Positions 22,951-30,713 of a stretch of 64,000 nucleotides of DNA are shown here, piece by piece. Position 1 is the first letter of the stretch. Every line of letters starts with the position of its first letter. This DNA is from JBDSKH01 sp050245915. GTDB lineage: Bacteria; Actinomycetota; Actinomycetes; Actinomycetales; Microbacteriaceae. Where the stretch lies: positions 1 through 64,000 of the forward strand of contig JBFWWZ010000001.1 in assembly GCA_050245915.1 (NCBI GenBank). Reading direction: 5' to 3'. The position numbers and the translations under genes are program-made. The notes beneath the pieces were generated by a model. It was not told the origin of the DNA. It saw nothing but the letters and a program-made list of their open reading frames with translations, and did not search any database.

Positions 22951-25208
22951 CCCTCACCGGCACCCGGCCCGCCCGGTCGGCATCGAGCCGCCCCGGCGAG
23001 GTGACGCTGCCCCGCACCCGTCGCCCCGCGCGGGTGCGCGTGTCGATCCCCTGGCAGCGTCCGCTGCTCGCGTTCGTCGCGCTGATGACTGCCTACGCGG
23101 GGATGCACGTCGTCCTGCGCGACCTCACCTGGTGGCTGATCGGCGGCGGGTTCGCCCTGCTGGTCTTCGCGGCCGCGCTGGTCACGCGTCTGTTCGTGCG
23201 CAGGCGGTGGATCCCGCCGCTCGTCGCGCTCGGGGTGTCGGCTCTCGCGATCACCGCGGCGTTCGCCGGCGAGAAGGCGTTCCTCGGGCTCTTCCCCACA
23301 TTCGATTCGGCCGACCGCCTCAACGCGGTGGTGAACGCCGGGTGGGAGTCGATCCAGGAGCAGCGGATCCCCGCCGAGGCCGACCCCGGCATCCTGCTGC
23401 TGCTGTCGATGACGATGATCGCGTGCGCGGTGTTCGCCGACATCGTGGTCGCCGCGGTCAGCGCACCCGCCCTCACCGCGGCGCCCCTGCTGACGCTGCT
23501 CGGGATCCCGGTGGCGGTGCGCCCCGACATCGCCGACCCGCTGTGGTTCGTCATCACCGCTGGGCTCTTCGTCGCCATCCTGCGGATGGGGCGTCGTCCG
23601 ACGCCGCTGCCGGTGATGGTGCTGGCGGGCGCTCTCGCGATCGGGGGAGGGCTCGCGACGCCGACGTTCCTGCCGGAGGTGCAGGAGGATCCGGGTGCGA
23701 TCGGCGGCGGCGTGCAGACCGGCATCAACCCGCTGATCAACCTCGGCGAGGATCTGCGCCGCGGCGACGCGGTCGTCGCGGTGACGTACCAGTCGAGTTC
23801 CGGCCCCCAGTACCTGCGCCTGGCGACGCTGGAGACGTTCAACGGGCGCACCTGGACCCCGAACCTGATCGAGAACGACCCCGGCAACGATGTGTCCGAT
23901 TTCCCCAACCCGCCCGGCCTCGGGGTGGGGATCAGGGCCGAAGAGCAGACCATGGACATCCAGGTGGGCGACATCGCCGGCCGCTGGCTGCCGCTGCCGT
24001 ACCCGGCGGAATCGGTGACGGGTCTCGAGGGTCCCTGGTACTGGGAGCGCACCGGCCTGTCGGCGCGGAGCCCGAGCGCGGGGGTGCGCGGCCAGCAGTA
24101 CGCGGTCACGTTCCTCGAGGTGCAGCCGACGCTCGAGGATGTCAGCGTCGCCGTCCCGCACGCGGAGGCGAACATCTCGACCCTGGTACTGCCGTCGCGG
24201 ATGCCGGAGGTGATTGCCGAGACCGCCCAGGCGATCGCCGGGCAGTACTCCACGACGTACGAGCGGGCGATGGCGCTGCAGGACTATTTCACGAGCGGGG
24301 AGTTCGAGTACTCGGAGGATGCCCCCGTCGACGGCGGCTTCGACGGGACCGGTGTCGACATCATCGCCGAGTTCCTCGACAAGAAGACCGGATACTGCGT
24401 GCACTTCGCGTCGGCGATGGCGGTGATGGCGCGCACCCTCGGCATCCCTGCCCGTGTCGCCGTCGGGTTCCAGCCGGGGGAGTCGCAGACCGCGGCGGGC
24501 ATCACCAGCTACACGGTGACCTCCCACGACCTGCACGCCTGGCCGGAGCTCTACTTCGAGGGTGTGGGGTGGCTGCGCTTCGAGCCGACTCCGGGCCGCG
24601 GCATCCTGCCGGACTACTCGACCCCGGCGGTCGTCGACGACCCGACGACGCCGCAGAACGAGGCGACGCCCATCGCGGCGCCGACGACGGACGCGACCGC
24701 GAACCCGGAGCGTCCCGATCAGGGTCAGGTCGACCCGGGGCTCGCCGCCGGGGGGAGCTCGTCCGCGAGTCCGTTGCCGGTCGTGCTGGCGGTGCTCGCC
24801 GGCCTGATCGTGCTCGGCGGTTTCGCGCCGCTGATCACGCGCACCTGGCTGCGCCGACGGCGGGTGAGCGCGATCCGCAACGGTCGCGACCCGGCGGCGG
24901 CGGCCTGGGCCGAGTTGCGGGATACCGCACGCGACTACGGCTGGGCGGCACCCGACAGCGAGACACCCCGCGATTTCGCCGACCGCCTCGCCGTGGTGCT
25001 GAGCGATCAGCGGGAGCGGATCGCCGGGTTCCGGTCGGATGTCGAGGAGTCCGCGTTCGCACCCCCGGGCCGGGGCGTTCCGACGGTGCAGGAACTGCGG
25101 GCGATCCGCCGTTCCATCGCCCGCACCGTCGACCGGCGCGACCGGTTGCGCGCGATGTTCCTGCCGGATTCGCTGATCACGCGGTTCCGCTACGACCCTG
25201 AGGCTTAG
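22947..25208 (+). CDS. Transglutaminase-like membrane protein (TgpA/DUF3488 type)
   Basis: 753 residues. The N-terminal third has about six membrane segments (DUF3488 region, residues 40-235), then an extracytoplasmic transglutaminase-like domain with the catalytic Cys in KTGYCVHFASAMAVMART (Cys about 484) and His in SHDLHAWPELYFEG (His about 530), then a Thr/Pro/Ala linker, one more membrane segment and a cytoplasmic tail. This is the standard third gene of moxR-DUF58-tgpA operons. Substrate unknown. Start overlaps the DUF58 stop, so the pair is translationally coupled. Confidence 0.93.
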   Translation: MTLTGTRPARSASSRPGEVTLPRTRRPARVRVSIPWQRPLLAFVALMTAYAGMHVVLRDLTWWLIGGGFALLVFAAALVTRLFVRRRWIPPLVALGVSALAITAAFAGEKAFLGLFPTFDSADRLNAVVNAGWESIQEQRIPAEADPGILLLLSMTMIACAVFADIVVAAVSAPALTAAPLLTLLGIPVAVRPDIADPLWFVITAGLFVAILRMGRRPTPLPVMVLAGALAIGGGLATPTFLPEVQEDPGAIGGGVQTGINPLINLGEDLRRGDAVVAVTYQSSSGPQYLRLATLETFNGRTWTPNLIENDPGNDVSDFPNPPGLGVGIRAEEQTMDIQVGDIAGRWLPLPYPAESVTGLEGPWYWERTGLSARSPSAGVRGQQYAVTFLEVQPTLEDVSVAVPHAEANISTLVLPSRMPEVIAETAQAIAGQYSTTYERAMALQDYFTSGEFEYSEDAPVDGGFDGTGVDIIAEFLDKKTGYCVHFASAMAVMARTLGIPARVAVGFQPGESQTAAGITSYTVTSHDLHAWPELYFEGVGWLRFEPTPGRGILPDYSTPAVVDDPTTPQNEATPIAAPTTDATANPERPDQGQVDPGLAAGGSSSASPLPVVLAVLAGLIVLGGFAPLITRTWLRRRRVSAIRNGRDPAAAAWAELRDTARDYGWAAPDSETPRDFADRLAVVLSDQRERIAGFRSDVEESAFAPPGRGVPTVQELRAIRRSIARTVDRRDRLRAMFLPDSLITRFRYDPEA

Positions 25209-25217
25209 GGCTCTGGG

Positions 25218-26036
25218 CTAGCGCCGTGGCTGAGCGACCGCGAGCATCTTCCGCCGCGTGAGCGGGTTCTCGACCCATTGCGCGTCGACGCCGAACACTT
25301 CGCGCACGAGCTTCGGCGTGAGGGTCTTCGCCGTCGCCCCGGACGCGACCACGCGCCCGTGCGCCATCACGACCACGCTGTCCGCGTGCGACGCCGCCAG
25401 CGTCAGGTCGTGCAGCGCCGCCACCACCGTGGTGCCCGCGCGCGCCAGCCCGTCGAGCACCTCCAGCACCTCCAGCTGCGCGGCGACGTCGAGATGATTG
25501 GTCGGCTCGTCGAGCACCAGCAGCCGGGGCTGCTGCGCGAGGGCGCGGGCGAGCATCACGCGCTGACGTTCCCCTCCGCTCAGCTCGGTCACCGGCCGGG
25601 CGGCGAAGGCCGCCATGCCCGCCGTCGCGAGGGCCGCATCGATGGCGGCCCCGGCATCCGGATCGCGCCCGCCGATGAGGCTCTCGTACGGGGTCCTGCC
25701 GAGGGCGACCACGTCGCGCACCGTCAGCGGCAGCTCGGTCGCGTTCTCCTGCTCGACGAGTGCGACCAGGCGGGCACGGGCCCGGCGCGGCAGGGCGAAC
25801 AGGTCGGCGCCGTCGAACGACACCGTCCCGGATGCGGGGCGCACCACCCCGGACACGGTGCGCAGCAGCGTCGACTTCCCGGCGCCGTTGGGGCCGAGCA
25901 CGGCGGTGAACGTGCCGGACTCGACGGTGAGCGCGGCGCCGTCGACGAGGGTCGTGTCGCCCGCGCGCACCGTGACGTTTGTGACCGTGAGGGCTCGCCC
26001 TGAGTAGCCGGCATCGCCGGCGTGCCGGAGGGTCAT
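25218..26036 (-). CDS. ABC transporter ATP-binding protein, proposed F420-0/precursor importer
   Basis: 272-residue FecE/BtuD-like ATPase: Walker A GPNGAGKST, Q-loop VEQENATELPLTVRDVVALGR, signature LSGGERQR, Walker B LLVLDEP and switch His in ALHDL. It forms a permease-ATPase pair with the next gene (ATGA overlap) in a three-gene cassette matching, in content and context beside cofE, cofC and cofD, the transporter proposed for F420-0 in Actinobacteria. Substrate is inferred from context. The first codons (MTLRHAGDAGYSGRAL) come from a family 4 repeat that also contains the upstream gene's stop, so the true N-terminus may have been remodelled. Confidence 0.85.
   Translation of the reverse strand: MTLRHAGDAGYSGRALTVTNVTVRAGDTTLVDGAALTVESGTFTAVLGPNGAGKSTLLRTVSGVVRPASGTVSFDGADLFALPRRARARLVALVEQENATELPLTVRDVVALGRTPYESLIGGRDPDAGAAIDAALATAGMAAFAARPVTELSGGERQRVMLARALAQQPRLLVLDEPTNHLDVAAQLEVLEVLDGLARAGTTVVAALHDLTLAASHADSVVVMAHGRVVASGATAKTLTPKLVREVFGVDAQWVENPLTRRKMLAVAQPRR
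25998..26036 (-). repeat. Family 4 repeat forming the start of an ABC ATPase gene
   Basis: ATGACCCTCCGGCACGCCGG ... CTACTCAGGG on the minus strand, with an internal GCCGGC palindrome. The TGA closes the permease gene and the ATG opens the ATPase gene. Compare 35505-35527 and 37198-37235. Confidence 0.7.
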
Positions 26037-27055
26037 GCCTCGCTCCGGCGGCGGGCGAGAAGCAGCGCGAACACGGGCGCGCCGATGAGGGCGGTGACGA
26101 TCCCGACCGGCAGTTCGCGCGGGTCGAACAGGCTGCGGGCGATCGTGTCGGCCCAGATGAGGAACACCGCCCCCACCAGCGCCGACAGCGGCAGCAGGGC
26201 GCGGTGCCCCGGCCCGACGAGCAGCCGGACCGCGTGCGGGAGCACCAGGCCGACGAACCCGATCGCGCCGCTCACCGACACCATCGCGCCGGTCAGCAGC
26301 GCCGTCGCGATCAGGAACGCCCAGCGCGCACCCTGCACCGGCACCCCGAGCGATGCGGCCGTCGTGTCCCCGAAAGCGAACGCGTCGAGCACGCGGCCGC
26401 TCAACGCGATCGGGATGCCGACCACGACGAGCGCGATGCCCGCGATCGCGACGGCGGGCCAGCGCGCACCGGCGAGAGATCCGAGCAGCCAGCCGAGGAT
26501 CTCGCGGTAGGAGTCCCCGGTCGCCGTCCAGAAGATGACGAAGCTCGTGATCGCGCCGGCGAGCGACGACACCGCCACCCCGGCGAGCACGGTGCGGGTC
26601 GGCGTGATGCTGCCGATCGCGCCGGCGAGGGCGAGGGTGACGGCGAGGGCGGCGAGAGCTCCCGCGAAGGCGGCGACCGGGAGCAGCACCGCGACCCCGA
26701 GCAGCAGCACCGACACGGCGCCGAGGGATGCCCCCGACGACAGGCCGAGCAGGTACGGGTCGGCGAGCTGGTTGCGCGTGATCGCCTGCATGACCGCGCC
26801 CGACAGGGCGAGCCCGGCGCCGACCGCCGCCGCGGTCAGCACGCGGGGGAGGCGCAGCTCCCAGACGATGCCGTCGCGCAGCGTGTCGAGCGGGTTCGTC
26901 CCGATGCCGAGGTGCGCGCCGATCGCGCGGATCACGTCGCCCACCGCGAGGTCGGCGGCGCCGATCGTCACCGCCGACGCGATCGAGGCCAGCAGCGCGG
27001 CGGTGAGGATCACCGCGGCGAGCAGCGGTTTCGATATGCGCTTCGCGCTACTCAA
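26033..27055 (-). CDS. FecCD-family ABC permease, proposed F420-0/precursor importer
   Basis: 340 residues from TTG 27055, which starts the protein just before the first membrane helix (LLAAVILTAALLASIAS); no ATG is available there, and GTG 27013 would cut into the helix. About nine to ten membrane segments and the FecCD pattern LPRVLTAAAVGAGLALSGAVMQAITRNQLADPYLLG plus GAIGFVGLVLPHAVRLLVG are visible. It pairs with the downstream ATPase and upstream binding protein. The TTG and the binding protein's TAG both fall in one family 2 palindrome. Confidence 0.88.
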   Translation of the reverse strand: MSSAKRISKPLLAAVILTAALLASIASAVTIGAADLAVGDVIRAIGAHLGIGTNPLDTLRDGIVWELRLPRVLTAAAVGAGLALSGAVMQAITRNQLADPYLLGLSSGASLGAVSVLLLGVAVLLPVAAFAGALAALAVTLALAGAIGSITPTRTVLAGVAVSSLAGAITSFVIFWTATGDSYREILGWLLGSLAGARWPAVAIAGIALVVVGIPIALSGRVLDAFAFGDTTAASLGVPVQGARWAFLIATALLTGAMVSVSGAIGFVGLVLPHAVRLLVGPGHRALLPLSALVGAVFLIWADTIARSLFDPRELPVGIVTALIGAPVFALLLARRRSEA

Positions 27056-27057
27056 CC
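27027..27057 (-). repeat. Family 2 palindrome serving as stop/start junction
   Basis: On the minus strand GGTTGAGTAGCGCGAAGCGC...CGAAACC. Read one way it ends the substrate-binding protein (V-E-stop); read in another frame it provides the TTG start and first residues (LSSAKRIS) of the permease. Confidence 0.8.
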
Positions 27058-28001
27058 GGCAGGGCTCCCAGCTGCTCGACGACCGAAGCGGCGGCCGAGA
27101 CGGTGCGCACGCCCGCTTCACCGGAGGCGAACGGCAGGATGATGTACGCCCGGTTCTGCACGGCCCTCAGCCGGGCGGTGGCCGGGTTCGATTCCAGCAG
27201 CTCGATCTTGCTCTGCGCGGTGTTCCAGTCCGCGTCGATCAGCACGATGACATCCGGGTCGGCGTCGACGATCGACTCCCAGCCGAGCGACGTCCAGGTC
27301 AGGTCGATGTCGGCGGCGATGTTGGTGAGCCCCGCGGTCTCGAGCACGAGCTCCGGCGCGCCGAGGCCGGCGCCGACGTAGGGGGTGTCGGTTCCGGAGG
27401 AGTACCAGAGCGCGGTCAGACGGCGGTCGTCAGGCTGGATGGCATCCAGCTGCGCCTGCTGATCGGCGAGCAGGGGCGCCGGGTCGACGCGGAAGATCGC
27501 TGCCGCCTCGGTGATCTCGCGGAAGATCTCGTCGAAGTCCAGCTTGCCGGGCACCTCGGCGCTGCGGCATGCGGCCGGCTGCACGTAGGTGTTCACCCCG
27601 AGGGCGGTCAGCTCATCGCGCTCGCCCGCGGCGTCGGCGGCGAACGCCGACTCCCACCCCGAGTACACGAGGTCGGGCTCCAGGTCGAGCACCGCCTCTT
27701 CGCTCGGCATGAAGTCGGAGATCTCGGGGATGCCGGCCGCGGCATCCGCCCATTCGCCGGGGACCGGCCCGTCCTGGAACGCGGTCCCGACGATCCGGTC
27801 GCCGAGCCCCAGCGCGAGCAGCATCTCGGTCGAGGTGGACTTGATCGCGACGACCCGCTCTGGCGCGCTGTCGAAGGTGACCTGCGTGCCGCAGTTCGAC
27901 AGCGTGAGCGCGTCGGGGGTGGGGGTGGATGCCGGGGCGGGTGAGGCGGCGCACCCCGCGAGCAGCAGGGTGAGCAGGGGGACGGCGGCGAGAGGACGCA
28001 T
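27048..28001 (-). CDS. ABC substrate-binding lipoprotein, proposed F420-0/precursor importer
   Basis: 317 residues from ATG 28001 (RBS-like GGAG upstream). Signal peptide MRPLAAVPLLTLLLAGC with lipobox LLAGC, then a class III (BtuF/FecB-like) binding fold: SAPERVVAIKSTSTEMLLALGLGDRIVG and DPDVIVLIDADWNT. First gene of the binding protein-permease-ATPase cassette, read away from cofC. In published comparisons, cassettes of this kind in Actinobacteria accompany cofE and were proposed to import F420-0; here cofC and cofD are also present, so a lighter precursor such as Fo is an equally good candidate. Confidence 0.85.
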   Translation of the reverse strand: MRPLAAVPLLTLLLAGCAASPAPASTPTPDALTLSNCGTQVTFDSAPERVVAIKSTSTEMLLALGLGDRIVGTAFQDGPVPGEWADAAAGIPEISDFMPSEEAVLDLEPDLVYSGWESAFAADAAGERDELTALGVNTYVQPAACRSAEVPGKLDFDEIFREITEAAAIFRVDPAPLLADQQAQLDAIQPDDRRLTALWYSSGTDTPYVGAGLGAPELVLETAGLTNIAADIDLTWTSLGWESIVDADPDVIVLIDADWNTAQSKIELLESNPATARLRAVQNRAYIILPFASGEAGVRTVSAAASVVEQLGALPVE

Positions 28002-28082
28002 TCGGAGGCTCCAGAGGGCAGGCGGAAGGAGAGACGTGAGAGACCTCACGGCGCCCGGCCGCTCCAGAGCGGGAGCGACGAT

Positions 28083-28104
28083 CCGGAGCCAGATCGGGCT
28101 CCGG
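28083..28104. promoter_or_regulatory. Perfect hairpin between divergent transporter and cofC genes
   Basis: Inverted repeat CCGGAGCC-AGATCG-GGCTCCGG with 8-bp arms, 27 nt upstream of the cofC start and 81 nt upstream of the binding-protein start. It could be an operator or an RNA hairpin in the 5' region; no known riboswitch pattern was found. Confidence 0.4.
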
Positions 28105-28131
28105 GGCTTGCGTCGAGCCTACTCTGGACCG

Positions 28132-28758
28132 GTGTGCTGGACTGTGGTCATCCCGGTGCGCGCCCCCGGCAAGACCCGGCTCGGGCGCGGTCCGGAGTTC
28201 GCCCGCGCCATCGCGCTCGACACGATCGAGGCGGCGCTCGCCGTCGCGGATGTCGTGGTCGTCACCCCCGACGCAACGGTCGCCGAGGCGGCCGCCGCAC
28301 TCGGGGCGCAGGTCGTGCTCGAGGAGCACGCCGCGGGTCTGGAGTCCGCGATCCGCGCCGGCCTGCCGCGCGCCGACCGTGCGCGGGCGGTGCTGCTCGG
28401 CGACCTCCCCGCCCTGCGGTCCCGCACCCTCGAGCTCGCGCTGACCGCGGCGCTCGAGCATGAGCGCGCCTTCGTCCCGGATGCGGACGGCACCGGCACG
28501 ACGCTCGTCACCGCGCGCCCGGGGTCGGGTTTCGTGCACCGCTTCGGTCCGGGCTCGGCGCGCGCCCATCGCAGCTCGCGGCTCATCGAACTGCAGCTGC
28601 CGGTGACCTCGACCCTGCGCCGCGACGTCGACCTGGAGGAGCACCTGCAGCAGCTCGCCGACCGGCTCGGGCCGCGGACGCGCGCGGCGCTCGAGTCGGC
28701 TAACTCAGGCATTGTGCAATCCGGCGGCGGAGAGAAGCCCGAGATTCCGGGGGAGTGA
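28132..28758 (+). CDS. cofC: 2-phospho-L-lactate (or PEP) guanylyltransferase
   Basis: 208 residues from GTG 28132; GTG 28144 is an alternative. CofC/FbiD activates 2-phospholactate or PEP with GTP for F420 synthesis. Signs: TVVIPVRAPGKTRLG (nucleotide-binding start), VVVTPDATV, ARAVLLGDLPALR (the conserved LGDLPAL) and GTGTTLVTARPGSGFVHRFGPGSARAH. The C-terminal 15-20 residues (SGIVQSGGGEKPEIPGE) are encoded by an inverted-repeat element and look like a recent extension. It converges on cofD. Confidence 0.92.
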   Translation: MCWTVVIPVRAPGKTRLGRGPEFARAIALDTIEAALAVADVVVVTPDATVAEAAAALGAQVVLEEHAAGLESAIRAGLPRADRARAVLLGDLPALRSRTLELALTAALEHERAFVPDADGTGTTLVTARPGSGFVHRFGPGSARAHRSSRLIELQLPVTSTLRRDVDLEEHLQQLADRLGPRTRAALESANSGIVQSGGGEKPEIPGE

Positions 28759-28785
28759 CGGCGCGCGGGACCCGCAATTCCTGAG
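28704..28785. repeat. Unique inverted-repeat element at the cofC/cofD junction
   Basis: Arms CTCAGGCATTGTG and CGCAATTCCTGAG (11 of 13 paired) bound an 82-bp element lying over the cofC 3' end and ending 12 bp before the cofD stop. No second copy was seen in this window. Probably another palindromic repeat type, or a bidirectional terminator. Confidence 0.5.
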
Positions 28786-28796
28786 AAACCCGGATT

Positions 28797-29741
28797 TCAG
28801 CGTCCGGCCAGCTCCAGAGCCTGACGGGCGATCCGGGAGCTCAGCTCCTCGTCCCGCATCCAGAGCGGTACCGCGCGCACCTGCACGCCCGGGATGTCGA
28901 CCCCCGCATCCACCTCGTCCACGAGCCAGCCGTCGAGCAGCCCGCCCGCCGACCTCGCCCCGTAGTGCCGCCCGACCGCCTCGGCGGAGGTCTCGACCCC
29001 GATCGCCGTCAGGCACTCGTCGGCCATGCCGCGCACCACCGCGCCTCCGATGATCGGCGACACGCCAACGATCGGCGCCTCCGCCGCGAGCAGCGCCTCG
29101 CGCATGCCCGGCAGCGCGACGATCGTCCCGATCGAGACCACCGGGTTCGACGGCGCCAGCACGATCACGTCGGCCTCCGCGATCGCCTCCAGGGCGGCGG
29201 TGGATGCCGTGGCAGCGTCCAGCCCACGCTGCACGAACGCCTGCGCGGGCAGCTTCGCGCGGTGCCGGGTCCACCACTCCTGGAAGTGCAGGTCGGTCCC
29301 GTCCGCGAGCACGACGTGCGTCTCCACCTCGTCGTCGGTGGCCGGGATCAGCTCCGCGCCGATCGGCCAGCGGGCCGTCAGCCGCCGCACCACCTCGGTC
29401 AGCGGCACCCCCTCCCGGAGCCACGACGTGCGGCTGATGTGCGCACCGAGGTCGAGGTCGCCGAGCGTGAACCACGGCCACCCGACACCCCAGGCCTGCA
29501 GCTCGGCGGACACCCGCTCGCTCTCGCCTGTGCGGCCCCAGCCGCGCTCGGTGTCGTTCACGCCGGCGAGGGCGTACATGATCGAGTCGAGGTCGGGCGT
29601 GATGCGGAGCCCGGCGAGCCACATGTCGTCGCCGGTGTTGACCACCGCCCGCAGCCGCGACCCGGTGCCCTCGAGCGCTTTCCGCATCCCGAGCATGAAC
29701 TTGCCGCCGCCGACCCCGCCGCCGAGCACTGTGATGTTCAT
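28797..29741 (-). CDS. cofD: 2-phospho-L-lactate (PEP) transferase CofD/FbiA
   Basis: 314 residues from ATG 29741; GTG 29756 would add five residues. CofD transfers the phospholactyl/PEP group to Fo, giving (dehydro)F420-0. Signature: MNITVLGGGVGGGKFMLGM, AVVNTGDDMWLAGLRITPDLDSIMYALAGV, VLAPSNPVVSIGTIVALPG and SPIIGG. With cofC opposite and cofE about 8 kb away, the region encodes the late F420 pathway; Fo synthase (fbiC) is not in the window. Confidence 0.95.
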   Translation of the reverse strand: MNITVLGGGVGGGKFMLGMRKALEGTGSRLRAVVNTGDDMWLAGLRITPDLDSIMYALAGVNDTERGWGRTGESERVSAELQAWGVGWPWFTLGDLDLGAHISRTSWLREGVPLTEVVRRLTARWPIGAELIPATDDEVETHVVLADGTDLHFQEWWTRHRAKLPAQAFVQRGLDAATASTAALEAIAEADVIVLAPSNPVVSIGTIVALPGMREALLAAEAPIVGVSPIIGGAVVRGMADECLTAIGVETSAEAVGRHYGARSAGGLLDGWLVDEVDAGVDIPGVQVRAVPLWMRDEELSSRIARQALELAGR

Positions 29742-29925
29742 GGCCGACGTGTCCACCGTGCCAAACTACGGGTTCTCACGGCCGCGACGATGACATCTGT
29801 GGAGAACTCTTGTGAGCATCGATCGGATGCTGCAATACTCGCGCCTGGGTCTCGCTCTCGGTCTTTTCACAGGTTTCGGTTGAGCCGGTGAGGCTGCACC
29901 ATCAGCCGACCAATGGAGAGCATCC

Positions 29926-30240
29926 ATGTCCGGAATCACAAAAGCCTGCCTTGCCCTCGTGGGGTCGGCCGTCTTGGTCATCACGATGGCGACACCGGTC
30001 GCCGCCGCCGAACCGGACCCCGGCCCGCCGCAGATCGTCGGCGTTACGTTTCGGACGTACGAACGTGAGGGCAACCTGTATTTGTCACAAACGGGTGTGG
30101 CGATCAATCCGAAATGGTGGGCGAGCGTGATCTACGACACGGGGCTGATCGAGGTTCCGTGGGGCATTCAGGCTTACCAGCTCCGCGGATACCTCTATTC
30201 CGACCCGAACGCACACCGCCTTCCGATCGGGGTCATGTGA
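29926..30240 (+). CDS. Small secreted protein of unknown function
   Basis: 104 residues: a clean signal peptide (KACLALVGSAVLVITMATPVAAAEP, predicted cleavage after AAA) and a mature domain of about 77 residues with aromatic positions (FRTYEREGNLYLSQTG, INPKWWASVIYDTGL) and no Cys. GGAGAG lies 5 nt before the ATG. The stop overlaps the GTG of the next membrane protein gene, so the two are coupled. I do not recognise a family. Confidence 0.65.
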   Translation: MSGITKACLALVGSAVLVITMATPVAAAEPDPGPPQIVGVTFRTYEREGNLYLSQTGVAINPKWWASVIYDTGLIEVPWGIQAYQLRGYLYSDPNAHRLPIGVM

Positions 30241-30713
30241 ACGCCCGACGTTGGGCCCGTTGGGCACTATGGGCTGGCCTGTTTACTGTAATTGGCTCGG
30301 CAATGGTCGCGGCACTGGGAATAACTGCCCTTTCCATCATCGCTCGTCCGCAGCAAGTCGCGTTCGGGATGGGGTACGGAGTCCTCGGCAGGGTGATCGG
30401 CGGGATAGTCGGCATCGCACTTGCGGCGGCCGGGAGTATCGCCGGTGTCCTCGTCGGCTCGGTTGCCGTCGCGTTCAGTGTCCCTCGGCTAGTGTGGCTC
30501 GTCTCAGGCGTTTTCGCAGTTGCGGCAGCGGCGGTGGGTGCGCTGCTCGCGCCAACGTTCCCGCTCCCGACGTTCCCGCTTGCTTTGGTCTGCGGTCTTC
30601 TTGGCGCGTCGGCTGCCGCCCTCTCGTTTCGGCACGTCGTACGAGAACGAACGCCGGGGAGCACCGACTTGGGTGGACCCGAAACGCCATCCCCGGACTC
30701 GCGAGGCGCCTAG
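30237..30713 (+). CDS. Small integral membrane protein of unknown function
   Basis: 158 residues from GTG 30237, which overlaps the preceding stop (GTGA). Four hydrophobic segments (about 10-32, 45-70, 78-100, 105-128), a Gly/Ala/Val-rich sequence and a hydrophilic C-terminus. No motif recognised. Probably forms a pair with the small secreted protein upstream. The last 4 bp overlap the convergent MocR gene. Confidence 0.65.
   Translation: MNARRWARWALWAGLFTVIGSAMVAALGITALSIIARPQQVAFGMGYGVLGRVIGGIVGIALAAAGSIAGVLVGSVAVAFSVPRLVWLVSGVFAVAAAAVGALLAPTFPLPTFPLALVCGLLGASAAALSFRHVVRERTPGSTDLGGPETPSPDSRGA

Noticed and set aside
27170..27210. tRNA T-arm-like GGGTTCGATTCC
   Set aside because: It lies inside the substrate-binding protein gene and has no D-arm, anticodon arm or acceptor stem around it.
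28002..28131. Cobalamin riboswitch upstream of a BtuF-like binding protein
   Set aside because: No B12-box or conserved core could be found; context points to F420-related import.
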